Of a stretch of DNA of 64,000 nucleotides, positions 22,678 to 31,429 are shown one piece after another. Source of the DNA: Ornithodoros turicata (Eukaryota; Arthropoda; Arachnida; Ixodida; Argasidae); contig NC_088202.1 in assembly GCF_037126465.1 (NCBI RefSeq), positions 27,760,213 to 27,824,212 of the forward strand. The letters are read 5' to 3'. A program made the position numbers and the translations under genes. Below the pieces are notes generated by a model that saw only the letters and a program-made list of their open reading frames with translations, was not told the origin of the DNA and did not search any database. Numbering within the stretch: position 1 is the first letter of the stretch; every line of letters begins with the position of its first letter.

Positions 22678-22717
22678 AGATCAAACCAGAAATTCAATTA
22701 CTATTTTTGTAAGGGCG
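22678..22717 (-). repeat. Right terminal inverted repeat of the BEN/tnp2 transposon
   Basis: Partner of 12322-12360 in reverse complement, ending ...TTTTTGTAAGGGCG. LINE D endonuclease coding sequence resumes immediately to the right (minus strand SKELTS). Confidence 0.65.
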
Positions 22718-22955
22718 CTGACGTGAGCTCTTTTGAAATGGCTAGCAACGTACCACCTCCCCGCCTACCGTCACGATCACAGCGATAAACATTGAAGGAC
22801 GGAGATGATTCAAATATCTCACTATTTGAGACACTCGCGTTTAGCCACGTTTCAGATAAGGCTACGATGTCTGCCCGACAAGTGTCTACAGCAGAATCAA
22901 GGCGATCACGTTTGTTTATTATGCTCCGAATATTTGTAAAGAGTACAGAAACAGG
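22718..22955 (-). pseudogene. LINE D ORF2 start: endonuclease N-terminus
   Basis: Minus-strand translation reads LFTNIRSIINKRDRL, then DIVALSETWLNASVSNSEIF, then FNVYRCDRDGRRGGGTLLAIS. These are the N-terminal endonuclease motifs of non-LTR elements; the E of SETWL is a metal-binding residue. The sequence stops at the transposon boundary and continues at 12317. It follows ORF1 (24422-23045) on the same strand. Confidence 0.85.
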
Positions 22956-23044
22956 TTTAGGTGCGCGGTTTCTTCCACCTCCCCTAGTAGATTGCTATGG
23001 AACACTGTCTCCGGGGTTTGCTAATGAACGTGAAGGTGCCGGAG

Positions 23045-24422
23045 AGTTTACAGGGGGGGGGGGGCGCCGGCATTATCAACAGAGAGAGGAATTTGCGCTG
23101 TAGCATATCCGTGTTTACTTGAGCTGCTGGCAGAATCATTAGCAATGTCAGTTACGCCACGTGAGTAAGGTTGAGAAAGAGCCTCATACACCGTGTCAGT
23201 ATTACTATTATACATAAAACATTTTCTATTGACAAAAAGTTTATTGTAGCGCAACTGAAAGGCTGGCGACTGTGGCAACGCTTTGCCAAAGTCAATTAGC
23301 TTTTTTACGGGCTGAGCGAGTTGCTTTAGAGAAATCTTCGCTAACAGACACTCCACATCCCTTTAGTTGTGCTCGATAAGAAAGCACACGATTTTTAGCT
23401 TTGAAACTAGAGAATTTAACAATTATTGGGCGGCATTTATTGGCATTAAACGGGCCACCCAAACGATGTGCTCTTTCAATATCTAAAGAACTAAGATCTG
23501 GAACAGCATGTGATATTATGTCCTGTATTTTTTGTTCCGTTGCATGCCAATCCTCATTTGCATCGCTTACTCCATGGAAAATCAGGTTGTCTCTGCGAGA
23601 ACGGTCTTCGAGCTCGTTAAGGCGGGACGTTAAGACATCATTTTGCCGGACAATATCACAAGTTGCTCGATTTGCATGATTTAGATCAGACACTGCGCCA
23701 TCAAGTGCATTGACTCTCGTTTCAACATGGGCAAGGCGCTTATCAACATGGAGTAGCTTGCTCGCCAAATCCTCTTGGTTTGTTTTTATTTCTTCGACAG
23801 ACTTAGCTAAAGCAGTTTGAGCAAAGGATGTTGACTCACACATTGCTTGAATTTCTGCAAGTGCAGTCATAATTTCATTGTGTTGACTGTTACTCAACCC
23901 AGCATCACGATCATCACACGAGGAAGCAACGAGAATTCTTTTAGGTGGGCCGGGATTGCTCTCTATATCACCCGAGCATAAGAGAAGCGTGCGGATTACA
24001 GTCATACACTCAACAGACAAGTCAAACATTACTTGTGGGCATGGGAGCAGCACTAGGTAACTATTGCTAGTTTTCTTAGCAAATAAAGAAAAACGGTTAC
24101 CAACCTGTATAACAAAAAGGTGCCGAGCGTTAGTCATTACTGCACACAAGCCACTTCCATGCCCACTGAGCTGAGGGTTGCACGGATCGTTCTTTAAACC
24201 GTTCGCAGACGCTGAAGTTACTCTCGATGCCGTTGACTCGGGAAGCACAGGATGCTCCAAGGTGAACAAGTCGGTGTGAGCAATGTTGATATTGGCTTGT
24301 GTCGACAACAGTGTAACCGGGTCAGCGGTGACATGTGCGGCGGTGAAAGCGATGGATATCAGGTAGCAGGTCGCCGTCTGTATAACAAAAAGGTGCCGAG
24401 CGTTAGTCATTACTGCACACAA
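23045..24422 (-). pseudogene. LINE D ORF1 protein with 2A-like site, coiled coil and RRM-like domain
   Basis: Open on the minus strand from about 24422 to 23292 and continued in another frame (one frameshift near 23300) to about 23045. The N-terminal leader holds two copies of CAVMTNARHLFVIQ because the underlying 5' DNA is duplicated. Next comes a hydrophobic stretch ending LLLCSGDIESNPGP, a canonical 2A-like D-x-E-x-NPG-P motif (23944-23973). Then a long heptad-rich segment (HNEIMTALAEIQAM to LNELEDRSRRDN, coiled coil) and a domain with LIFHGVSDANEDW, IERAHRLGG, RPIIVKFSSFKAKN and SEDFSKATR. That is the L1/CR1-type ORF1 RNA-binding (RRM/CTD) fold, which forms trimers and binds element RNA. 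The tail has FQLRYNKLFVNRKCF. The 2A site would release the leader from the RNA-binding part by ribosome skipping (family knowledge). Confidence 0.82.
23053..23064 (+). repeat. G12 homopolymer
   Basis: Twelve consecutive G at the ORF1/ORF2 boundary of LINE D (poly-C on its coding strand); a likely slippage site. Confidence 0.85.
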
Positions 24423-24439
24423 GCCACTTCCATGCCCAC
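24110..24439 (-). repeat. LINE D 5' direct repeats
   Basis: About 59 bp (from TATAACAAAAAGGTGCCGAG to CTTCCATGCCCAC) occur at 24110-24168 and again at 24381-24439, offset 271 bp, almost identical. The second copy ends at the apparent 5' edge of the LINE. Tandem 5' monomers are known promoters in several LINE families. Confidence 0.75.
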
Positions 24440-24440
24440 T

Positions 24441-24948
24441 CTAATTTGCATCGCGGCATTTGATAATAGATTCTTTTCAACATATATTGTCAAAAGGTGT
24501 TATAGATATAATTTGATTTATTCATTTGTCGTTTGCTCATGCGTAACTGGGCTGTTTCAGAAATATACATGCATTGTGGAATTTTATTCATGAGATATCA
24601 TAAGTTTTCATAAAAGATTAGTGATCCTTTTTTGTAATCATAGACTGATGTATCATGCCTCTAAATTTCAATGACCGATCTTTCTACGGCAATTCTATCC
24701 TTCGGGTGTTGAACTTGTACAGAGTATAGTTGGGTAAAACCTTATTTGATGGTCAGTTCTGATTCCATATGAGAATTCTTACACACAGTGTGGAATATTC
24801 GTTTCCTTAGAGGTCACTGTTCTCAGTCAAGCCATGCTAAATGGAAAACGTTTTTCATTGTGATGCGGAGAATTCATTATAATGATGACAAGGATTACAT
24901 TTATTATTTCAGTTATATGCTTGTTTGTTCCGATAAATTACAATTGTC
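24441..24948. other. AT-rich non-coding DNA
   Basis: Belongs to the 32.7-kb element just outside the LINE D 5' end. No gene or repeat recognised. Confidence 0.5.
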
Positions 24949-25296
24949 CTATTGCAATCTCTGAAGTCTTCGTTTGTTGTCTTGATTGATGAATTCGGAA
25001 TGTATTACATAATGATGTCTTATTATCGGTCGCTTGAATCCAGCGTTGGTTAATGCAATCGATACGCTGTCGCCGCATTTGTATCGCTTCAGCAACTTGC
25101 ACTTTGTTGCGATGAACTTGCACAATCTCTTATTGAGGCTTCCTTTCTTTGTATGAAGATTCTTGAATGGCGTACAAGACAGTATTAGACGAAAATCGTC
25201 TGGTGGTCCACCGCAGTTGATATGTTCGTCGAGTTTCAATAAGTGATGATACATCAGATCTTGCCCGACAATATTGAACTTCTGCTCATTCGACAT
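24949..25296 (-). CDS. Unrecognised basic protein, 115 aa
   Basis: ATG at 25296, stop at 24949; open for 115 codons in AT-rich DNA. I do not recognise a family. It contains a D/H-rich segment (LMYHHLLKLDEHINCGGPPDD) and then a lysine/arginine-rich half with four cysteines (CTPF, CKF, KCKL, YKCG). It lies 69 bp downstream of a second ORF on the same strand (25794-25366). The compact same-strand arrangement is like that of viral or large-transposon genes rather than host genes. It could be one of the few surviving own genes of the 32.7-kb element. Chance is not excluded at this length. Confidence 0.4.
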   Translation of the reverse strand: MSNEQKFNIVGQDLMYHHLLKLDEHINCGGPPDDFRLILSCTPFKNLHTKKGSLNKRLCKFIATKCKLLKRYKCGDSVSIALTNAGFKRPIIRHHYVIHSEFINQDNKRRLQRLQ

Positions 25297-25365
25297 CGTT
25301 GCAAGAACTGGTAGAAGAAAATCATTGCGTTGCCTTGGTAGTTGAACATTTCATGTGATAAGATT

Positions 25366-25794
25366 TTATGTACTTTCCATCTCAGATATGTGTAATTTCA
25401 ACAGATCCGTAATGAATCGTGCGATATAGACCACTTGTATATGATAATTTGATCTCACTGTTTTCTTGATGAATGCAATGCCCATTGCAATGATTACAAT
25501 TACATCTGGTTTCGTGTATTCCAATTCTTCGTTAGCAAACCTCAAAAACTCCGCCATCAATCCCATTGGCCCTTCCGACGTTGATGTGCAGATATTTTTA
25601 TAAGGATTGTAGATGCGGCATATAAATTCTTGCACCTTCAATTCTGTAGTTTGTACCATATCTCCGAATACGACCACGTCTTGGACGTATTGAAATTCAG
25701 CGATAATGGAATCGCTTCGCGGCTCTTCTTTTTCGAATAAGTTTTTTATCACTTCTTCCCGTGACTTATGGTAGCGAGTACAAAATATGTCCAT
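25366..25794 (-). CDS. Unrecognised protein, 142 aa
   Basis: I chose the ATG at 25794 (protein starts MDIFCTRYHKSREEV) because the frame's more upstream start is only TTG. Stop at 25366. An acidic N-terminal half (EKEEPRSDSIIAEF, VVVFGDMVQTTEL) is followed by a hydrophobic helix-like stretch (DVIVIIAMGIAFI) and an amphipathic end (VVYIARFITDLLKLHI). No family was recognised. Local base composition is low in GC, unlike the LINEs around it. It forms a pair with the ORF at 25296-24949. It may be a gene of the composite element; confirmation needs homologues. Confidence 0.42.
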   Translation of the reverse strand: MDIFCTRYHKSREEVIKNLFEKEEPRSDSIIAEFQYVQDVVVFGDMVQTTELKVQEFICRIYNPYKNICTSTSEGPMGLMAEFLRFANEELEYTKPDVIVIIAMGIAFIKKTVRSNYHIQVVYIARFITDLLKLHISEMEST

Positions 25795-25822
25795 CTCTTC
25801 AATGTAGAGCAATTGCCTCTCC

Positions 25823-26471
25823 TGTTTTCAAGTGCTCGTCTACACTTAATTAAAAGCATACCTATGCTCATTTTATTGATTAAATTTTTTTGTTTAGAAT
25901 GTTATTAATATCCACCTGCCATGAGAATTATGGATATTGATTTACAAACGAGTGATTTACAAACGAGTGTGAAAAGATGTGACGAGTAAGAAAAAAAATG
26001 TGCGCTTTCAATGATTCTATGTGCACCCTCCCTTCCATAACTTGATGTTGGTGTTGGGGTTCTCGGCTTTCATCCATCACTCACTTTATCGCTTGAACCC
26101 ACTAGTTGATCTTGTTTATTCGTCGAAATGACGAGTTTCTGTTCAGATTCTGCGGTGTATTCACTTTGTTTGCTTAGAAATGATTTGTCTCAATTAATTA
26201 TTGTATTGACTTTGTTTCAGGTTCGATTTATATTCTATGAGTTGGGCATGAGTTGGGCATTATGTATGCATGATGTATTAATTGTGTCTGTCGATTTCCT
26301 CTATAGGAAAACTTTTAAATTTTACTCGCTTGCTTAGAAAGTTACCGCTGAAATAATTATTGTCTTGTATATGTCTCAATTGATCACTCGATTGACACCA
26401 GTAAAAATAATCTCTGAGTTGGGAATGCCTCATATTTCTCAGTTGTGTTTCACATTAATTTTTTTCTGTGT
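25823..26471. other. AT-rich non-coding DNA with dispersed repeat
   Basis: No gene recognised. 26225-26300 (GAGTTGGGCATTATGTATGCATG... to GTCTGTCGATTTCCT) resembles 30240-30300 (GGGTTGGGAATTATCTATG... GTCTGTTGATTTCTT), so it is an internal repeat of the composite element rather than a protein gene. Confidence 0.5.
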
Positions 26472-27930
26472 GGTTCATCTATATAGAACTTTCTGTTGCA
26501 AGATATTACAAAAATTGATGTAATTAAATTTGTTTCTCGTTTTTGATTGATTGAGTATTGTTTCTATCATTTAATAATTTGGACTTTCTCTACATGTTCA
26601 ATAAAAATATTACCTCTGTACAAACTTAGCCGACTATGTCATCCACTTTGACGAAAGACTTCCGTTTCAAGGAAAGGATACGAAAAGATAGTGATCCCCA
26701 CGAATAATATCGGCATCTATTTGCGCTGCACAATAAAATACAGGGTGTCCCAGAAAACGTGTCATTGAATTATAATAAAAGAACTACTCCACCTAGAATC
26801 ATGCGGTCAACGGCATTTGTTCTTATTCGGTTTTTGCCACCTCTTGATGTGAATGTCATGTATCGTAAGTTTAATTATGTAAATATTTGCGAACTCAACT
26901 TCGAAATTTGCCAAGTAAACGTAACTTTTTTACCCCACCAATGTGAAGAGCGTGCCGAATTCACTCAAATTCATGATAATTGACGGTGATATTCACGAGC
27001 CATGCCATCGGAAAAAATAGCCGAACATCATGCTTTTCGGAGCAGCGGACCATAACGTGCGATGACTTTTTGAGCGCAATCGCACTCAGTCCGACGAAAG
27101 GAGGTTTCAAAGCCAGCCCACAGAGTGATAGTAGAAAAGGTAACAGTTCCTAAAATTGGGAGAGGGAAAGCATTATCCCAGCGAAAGTCGGACGTGATAA
27201 ACCATGCCTGTGTTATCTCTTCCTGTTATGCCGGTGTGGGCTGGATTTCCAACCTCCTTTCGTCGGACTGACAAAGATTGGGAATATTCCTGTCAATTAT
27301 CATTAATTTGTGTAAATTAGACACGCTCTTCACATTGGTGGGGTAAAAAAGTGACCTTTACTTGGCAAATTTCCGACTTAAGCTCGCAAAAAATTACATA
27401 ATTAAACTTACGTTACACGACATTCGCGTCAGGAGGTGGCAAAAACGTAGTAAGACCGCATGACTCTAGGTGGTGTAGTTTTTTTATTATAATTCAATGA
27501 CACGTTTTCTGGGACACCCTGTATATCGCCTTTGTACTATCTTATCTGACTTCGAGAGCGGCCTATTTGCTGGAAGAAGGAATATAGCCCCAGGTTCATC
27601 TATATAGAACTTTCAAGATATTACAAAATTTATGTAATTAAATTTGTTTCTCGTTTTTGATTGATTGAGTATTGTTGCTATCATTTAATAATTTGGACTT
27701 TCTCTACATGTTCAATAAAAATATCACCTCCGTACAAACTTAGCAGACTATGTCATCCACTTTGACGAAAGACTTCCGTTTCAAGGAAAGGATACGAAAA
27801 CATTGTGATCCAAACGAATAATATTGGCCTCTATTTGCGTTGCACAATAAAATATATCGCCTTTGTACTACCTTATCTGACTTTGAGAGAGCCCTGTTTG
27901 CTGCAAGAAGGAATATAGCCCCCAACCCTT
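26472..27930 (+). repeat. Tandem duplication of a ~340-bp segment
   Basis: The block beginning GGTTCATCTATATAGAAC occurs at 26472 and again at 27593. Subtracting the MITE inside copy 1 (781 bp plus a TA), the unit is about 338 bp. Both copies encode, on the plus strand, a short frame starting MSSTLTKDFRFKERIRK and both have a stop at the same codon (TAA after PNE/PHE). Beyond it the frame reads LFALHNKIYRLC. The shared stop shows the frame was already broken before duplication, or is read differently (splicing). Confidence 0.8.
26741..27521. mobile_element. Inverted-repeat MITE, TA target, empty site nearby
   Basis: 781 bp, starting CAGGGTGTCCCAGAAAACGTG and ending with its inverted copy. 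The TIRs are about 240 bp long and around 85-90% alike by eye. It inserted in copy 1 of the tandem duplication. Copy 2 at about 27846 keeps the uninterrupted AATAAAATATATCGCC, which shows that exactly TA was duplicated. Tc1/mariner-type non-autonomous element by target and TIRs (inference). Confidence 0.9.
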
Positions 27931-28430
27931 TCAGTGATAAAGCATGCGCGGTGCTTTGGTCAGAGAGGTAAGATAGACAAAGAGATAATATGTCTCCGGG
28001 CTTTGAAGAAAAACGATATCTTCTCATGGTGCCTGGGTGTTGGGTTTCTCCATCAAAGTAAGGTTTGTAGCGTTCGTTAGAATGAAAATCGTAGGGTGTT
28101 TGATTAGATTAAGTCACGAAGATGATTTTATGGTGGTTCAATGATAGATTATTTCCTCTGTTGTTGTTTACGTGGCGCTGCTTAGAGTGTTCCTGTGTTC
28201 TTCAGCGTTAAGTCTGTGCTATTCACAGTATTAAATTCGTCATGTTTCATATTTTGATAGATTGTTTCGCTATTGCATGTATCTGTTGTTTGTGTGTTGT
28301 CTAGGAGTTGCAGGTTTGGCTCTCTATTAATGATAGCTGTTGATTGTGACGTTTCTCATTATTTTCTTATGTCTATGCTAGTCGCTTAATAAGAAATTGA
28401 TTAATTAAAAGTTTGTAATTAATAAAAAAT
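27931..28430. repeat. Internal copy of the right-arm subterminal sequence
   Basis: 28055-28150 (AAGGTTTGTAGCG... GATTATTTCCTCTGTTG) matches 37744-37860 of the right arm. 28300-28430 matches the reverse complement of 8650-8790 beyond the left arm. It is therefore an extra internal copy of arm sequence in right-arm orientation. Confidence 0.65.
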
Positions 28431-28752
28431 TGGGACCCCAAACTGTGCCGCAGATTCATCTTCTTTTGTTGTACAAATCTGATCAATGGTATTTTGAGTA
28501 CGGCATTGTTTACCACTTAACCAACGAACGTACATACGTTGGAGGTAACTGTTGCCACACGTGATGTTCCTGGTCCCGCGTGCTCCTTTTGCGTTCCGCA
28601 CACTGCGACTGGTCTTCTAATAGAACAGTAAACATTCGAACACACAGAAATAAAGTGCAGGCACGCGTTCAACGTAATACTGCCATCTGAACTGTGACAC
28701 AACTACAGCTCGCGTCGTCTGCTCTGCTGGCGCCATGCTGTCTGGATGGTCA
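28431..28752. other. Non-coding DNA
   Basis: No gene recognised. Contains the 20-bp palindrome-like CCAACGAACGTACATACGTTGG near 28522. It is continuous with 29959 onward once the hAT-type insertion is removed. Confidence 0.4.
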
Positions 28753-28760
28753 CGTGAGCG

Positions 28761-29950
28761 CAGGGATGGGCATAAATACACTTTTCGGGTATTTAAATAT
28801 AAATACAAAATACTACATGCTTTCATGTATTTAAATACTGCCTATAAATACTTTATGATGGAAGTAATTAAATACAAAATATAAATACATTAAGACAGTA
28901 CTTAAATAGTGTAACTACTTTCGTAAATACTTTGAGCCGTCCAGGCACATTATTCTTTTAAATTAGTGTATGAATGGAACCACCTGTGGATGCATGTCTG
29001 CTGCACACAACGCCCACATATTTCTTTATTTTTCCGTGATGCAGTGTGATGATTTCAGCATCTTGCGTGGACCGACTTTCCGTTGAATGAAAACGTCTCC
29101 TTGAGTCTCAGGAGCAGCGAGAGGGGTACAAGACAGGACGGACACGGGACAAGAACCGACGACGACTCAAAACCAGCTAATGAACAAATGAACATTTTAT
29201 TCAACATAGAGAAAGTGGAAGAAGCGATAACAAGTTCATTAGCTGGTTTTGAGTCGTTGTTGGTTCTTGTCCCGTGTCCGTCCTGTCTAGTACCCCTCTC
29301 GCTGCTCCTGAGACTCAAGGAGACGTTTTCGTTGAATCGTATACACCAGCTTGCTTGCCTCCTCTACTTATGTTCATCGACTTTCCATCTTCAGCGACAA
29401 CGGTGAAAAACTCCCCGTCAGAAACTGTCGGGTGCGTTGCAGCCATTGTCCTGAGTTTCCAGTGAATGACTGAGTAGAATTACCGCTAAAGGTGCATTTG
29501 AAGGGTTCCCTTTAGACACCAGGCTTTGTCAAGTGATGCAAGAGGGTCACGAATCACATTTTTCCCAAATTGGTGTTCTCATTTCTCTCCCGGTCTCCCC
29601 GCTTCCAAGACTGAAGCAACGGGGTGGTGATGCCATTATTCGCACATTGTGCTGTTTTCTAGAAGGACGGAAATCCCCGAACACATGGGATGAGTGACCT
29701 GTAGCCTCTAACCAAGATACCCTTTATCGCTGGAGGCTAACAATGTGGAACTCGAGAGAAGCCCACAAATACGGGAGGATGAGATATGTGTATTTAAGTG
29801 TATTCTAAATATAAATACGCCTAAAATGGTATCTAAATATAATTATAAATAAATTTTTCTTGCCTGTATTTAAATACGTATTTTAAATATATGTATTTAT
29901 ATTTTAAATACTATTTTAAATACAATGTATTTAAATACTGCCCATCCCTG
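28761..29950. mobile_element. hAT-type MITE with internal fold-back
   Basis: 1190 bp between CAGGGATGGGCA and TGCCCATCCCTG, flanked by a perfect 8-bp duplication CGTGAGCG (28753-28760, 29951-29958). Both subterminal regions are dense in TATTTAAATAC/TAAATATAAATAC words. The middle (29360-29460, minus strand) keeps a short coding trace DGEFFTVVAEDGK that resembles the trace in the sister element at 32927-33683, so both probably derive from a larger hAT gene. A 100-bp-armed hairpin lies inside. Confidence 0.88.
29087..29332. repeat. Long hairpin (100-bp arms)
   Basis: 29087-29185 and 29234-29332 are reverse complements with only a few mismatches (words such as CTCAGGAGCAGCGAGAGGGG and CCAGCTAATGAAC), separated by a 48-bp loop. 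It lies inside the hAT-type MITE and is absent from the sister element at 32927-33683. Confidence 0.88.
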
Positions 29951-29958
29951 CGTGAGCG

Positions 29959-30600
29959 GTCACTTGGTAGACAGTAGCATCCCAGAATGCAATGCGATAT
30001 CGGCTATACGCTCGTCCCGATAGAAAACTGTCGGAGGGGCCGCTCCTTTTGTTTCCTTCTTCCATGGCCCCGTACTTGGCTTTGCCTTGCCTCCGCATTT
30101 AAGTTTTTGGCCGGCGCATGATGATGGCGCCACCGTTTTACGTAGTTTTCGCAGTAGTTTTGATTACGATAACACGCCGTCGTCAGATACTATTAAACGA
30201 CCGTAGAAATCACAGTATTTTTTTACCGTGCGATTCATACTTGGTGGGTTGGGAATTATCTATGTATGACATATTAGTTGTGTCTGTTGATTTCTTGATT
30301 GATTAACAATAATGTGAAATACATTAAATTCGCAATGTTTCTCGTTTTGATTGAGTATTGTTTCCGCCGATCGTAGCGTAATATTTCTTGCTTGCTTAGA
30401 TAATGTTTGTCTAAAACCAGTTTGCAGTGATATAGATGTCTGTTCGTAGAGTTTGCTTGCTACTGTTTGTTTTGATAGAATTCTTATTGTGTTCTTGAGA
30501 AGTGAATAGTGCTAACGCTATTTGCGATAGTTGATCAATAAAAAATTTCGCCTCTGTGCAAACTTGACCAGTGCTTAGAATGTTTCCCTTTGGAGGAAAG
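29959..30600. other. AT-rich non-coding interior DNA
   Basis: Continuation of the sequence interrupted by the hAT-type MITE. 30240-30300 is a diverged copy of 26225-26300. No gene recognised. Confidence 0.4.
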
Positions 30601-30615
30601 AATGTGAAAGAGATT

Positions 30616-30649
30616 GTCAATCTATGGAGAGAAAACTCCATAGATTGAC
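30616..30649. repeat. Perfect 14-bp hairpin
   Basis: GTCAATCTATGGAG, six-base loop AGAAAA, then the exact reverse complement CTCCATAGATTGAC. It lies just upstream of a plus-strand segment reading LTKDVRFLRFGLYRDREKAKKA that weakly resembles the LTKDFRF segment of the duplication at 26637 and 27750. Confidence 0.85.
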
Positions 30650-30729
30650 AAAGGACGTGCGGTTCCTTCGCTTTGGGCTCTACAGAGACAGAGAGAAAGC
30701 AAAGAAAGCTCGTTTGGCTGTACTGCGTG

Positions 30730-31420
30730 TTGGATACCTCTGTCAAGGTAATGTTTATAGTGCATGAGTAGGATGAAAATTGTGTATTGTTCAACTAGAT
30801 TACGTCGCAAGGATGATTTTATGATGGTTCAAAAAACATAGATGATTTCCATTTCACGTTATTACATTTGTAATGTTTCTCGTTTTGATAGTTTCTTTCG
30901 CTATTATTTTCCTGCATCTGTATGTTTACATGTTGGCAGATGCTCCGTTTAGAGTGCTTCTCTGCTGTTCAGCGTTAAGTCCGCGCTAGTGACAGTATTA
31001 AATTTGGAATGTTTCTCGTTTTGATAGATTGTTTTTCAATTATTTTCCTGTGTGTATCTCTTGTTTACGTGTTGGATGGTGCATTGGTTTGGCTCTCTAT
31101 TAGCTATTGATCGTGTTTCTCATTATTTCCTTGCATGTATCTATTGTTTACACGTTGGATGATGCGTCGTGTAGAGTGTTTCTCTGCTGTTCAGCGTTAA
31201 GTCCGTGCTAGTCACAGTATTAAATTTGTAATGTTTCTCGTTTTGATCGATTGTTTTTCAATTATTTTCCTGTATGTATCTCTTGATTACGTGTTGGATG
31301 GTGCATGGGTTGGGCTCCCTATTAGTGGTAGCTGTTGATCGTGTTTCTCGTTTTTTATCTTGCATGTGTGCAGTTCACGTGATAAGAAATTGATTAATTG
31401 TGTCGTGTTAGAATTTTCAA
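30730..31420. repeat. Repeated subterminal sequence blocks
   Basis: Three or more diverged copies of a block containing AATGTTTCTCGTTTTGAT, TTGTTTACGTGTTGGATG and CTGTTCAGCGTTAAGTCCG follow each other (about 30840, 31000, 31170). The block at 30740-30850 also parallels 28050-28150 and the right arm at 37744. Non-coding. Confidence 0.6.
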
Positions 31421-31429
31421 CTTAGCTCC

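Larger units (their letters stand above)
12322..22717. mobile_element. 10.4-kb two-gene DNA transposon (tnp2 transposase + BEN protein)
   Basis: The outermost inverted repeats are CGCCCTTATAAAAA at 12322 and its partner in reverse complement ending at 22717 (CGCCCTTACAAAAA), about 76% alike over 38 bp. Weaker subterminal similarity follows (ACTCATCAGA words on both sides). The element splits the LINE D endonuclease between a segment ending SKELTS and one beginning QSTFECVWC. CTGA flanks both sides (12314-12317 and 22718-22721) and is a candidate target duplication, but the last few bases are not settled. It carries two divergent genes, the BEN-domain gene leftward and the tnp2-like transposase rightward, both with intact splice sites and frames. 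The TIRs do not begin with CACTA, unlike classical EnSpm elements. Confidence 0.8.
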
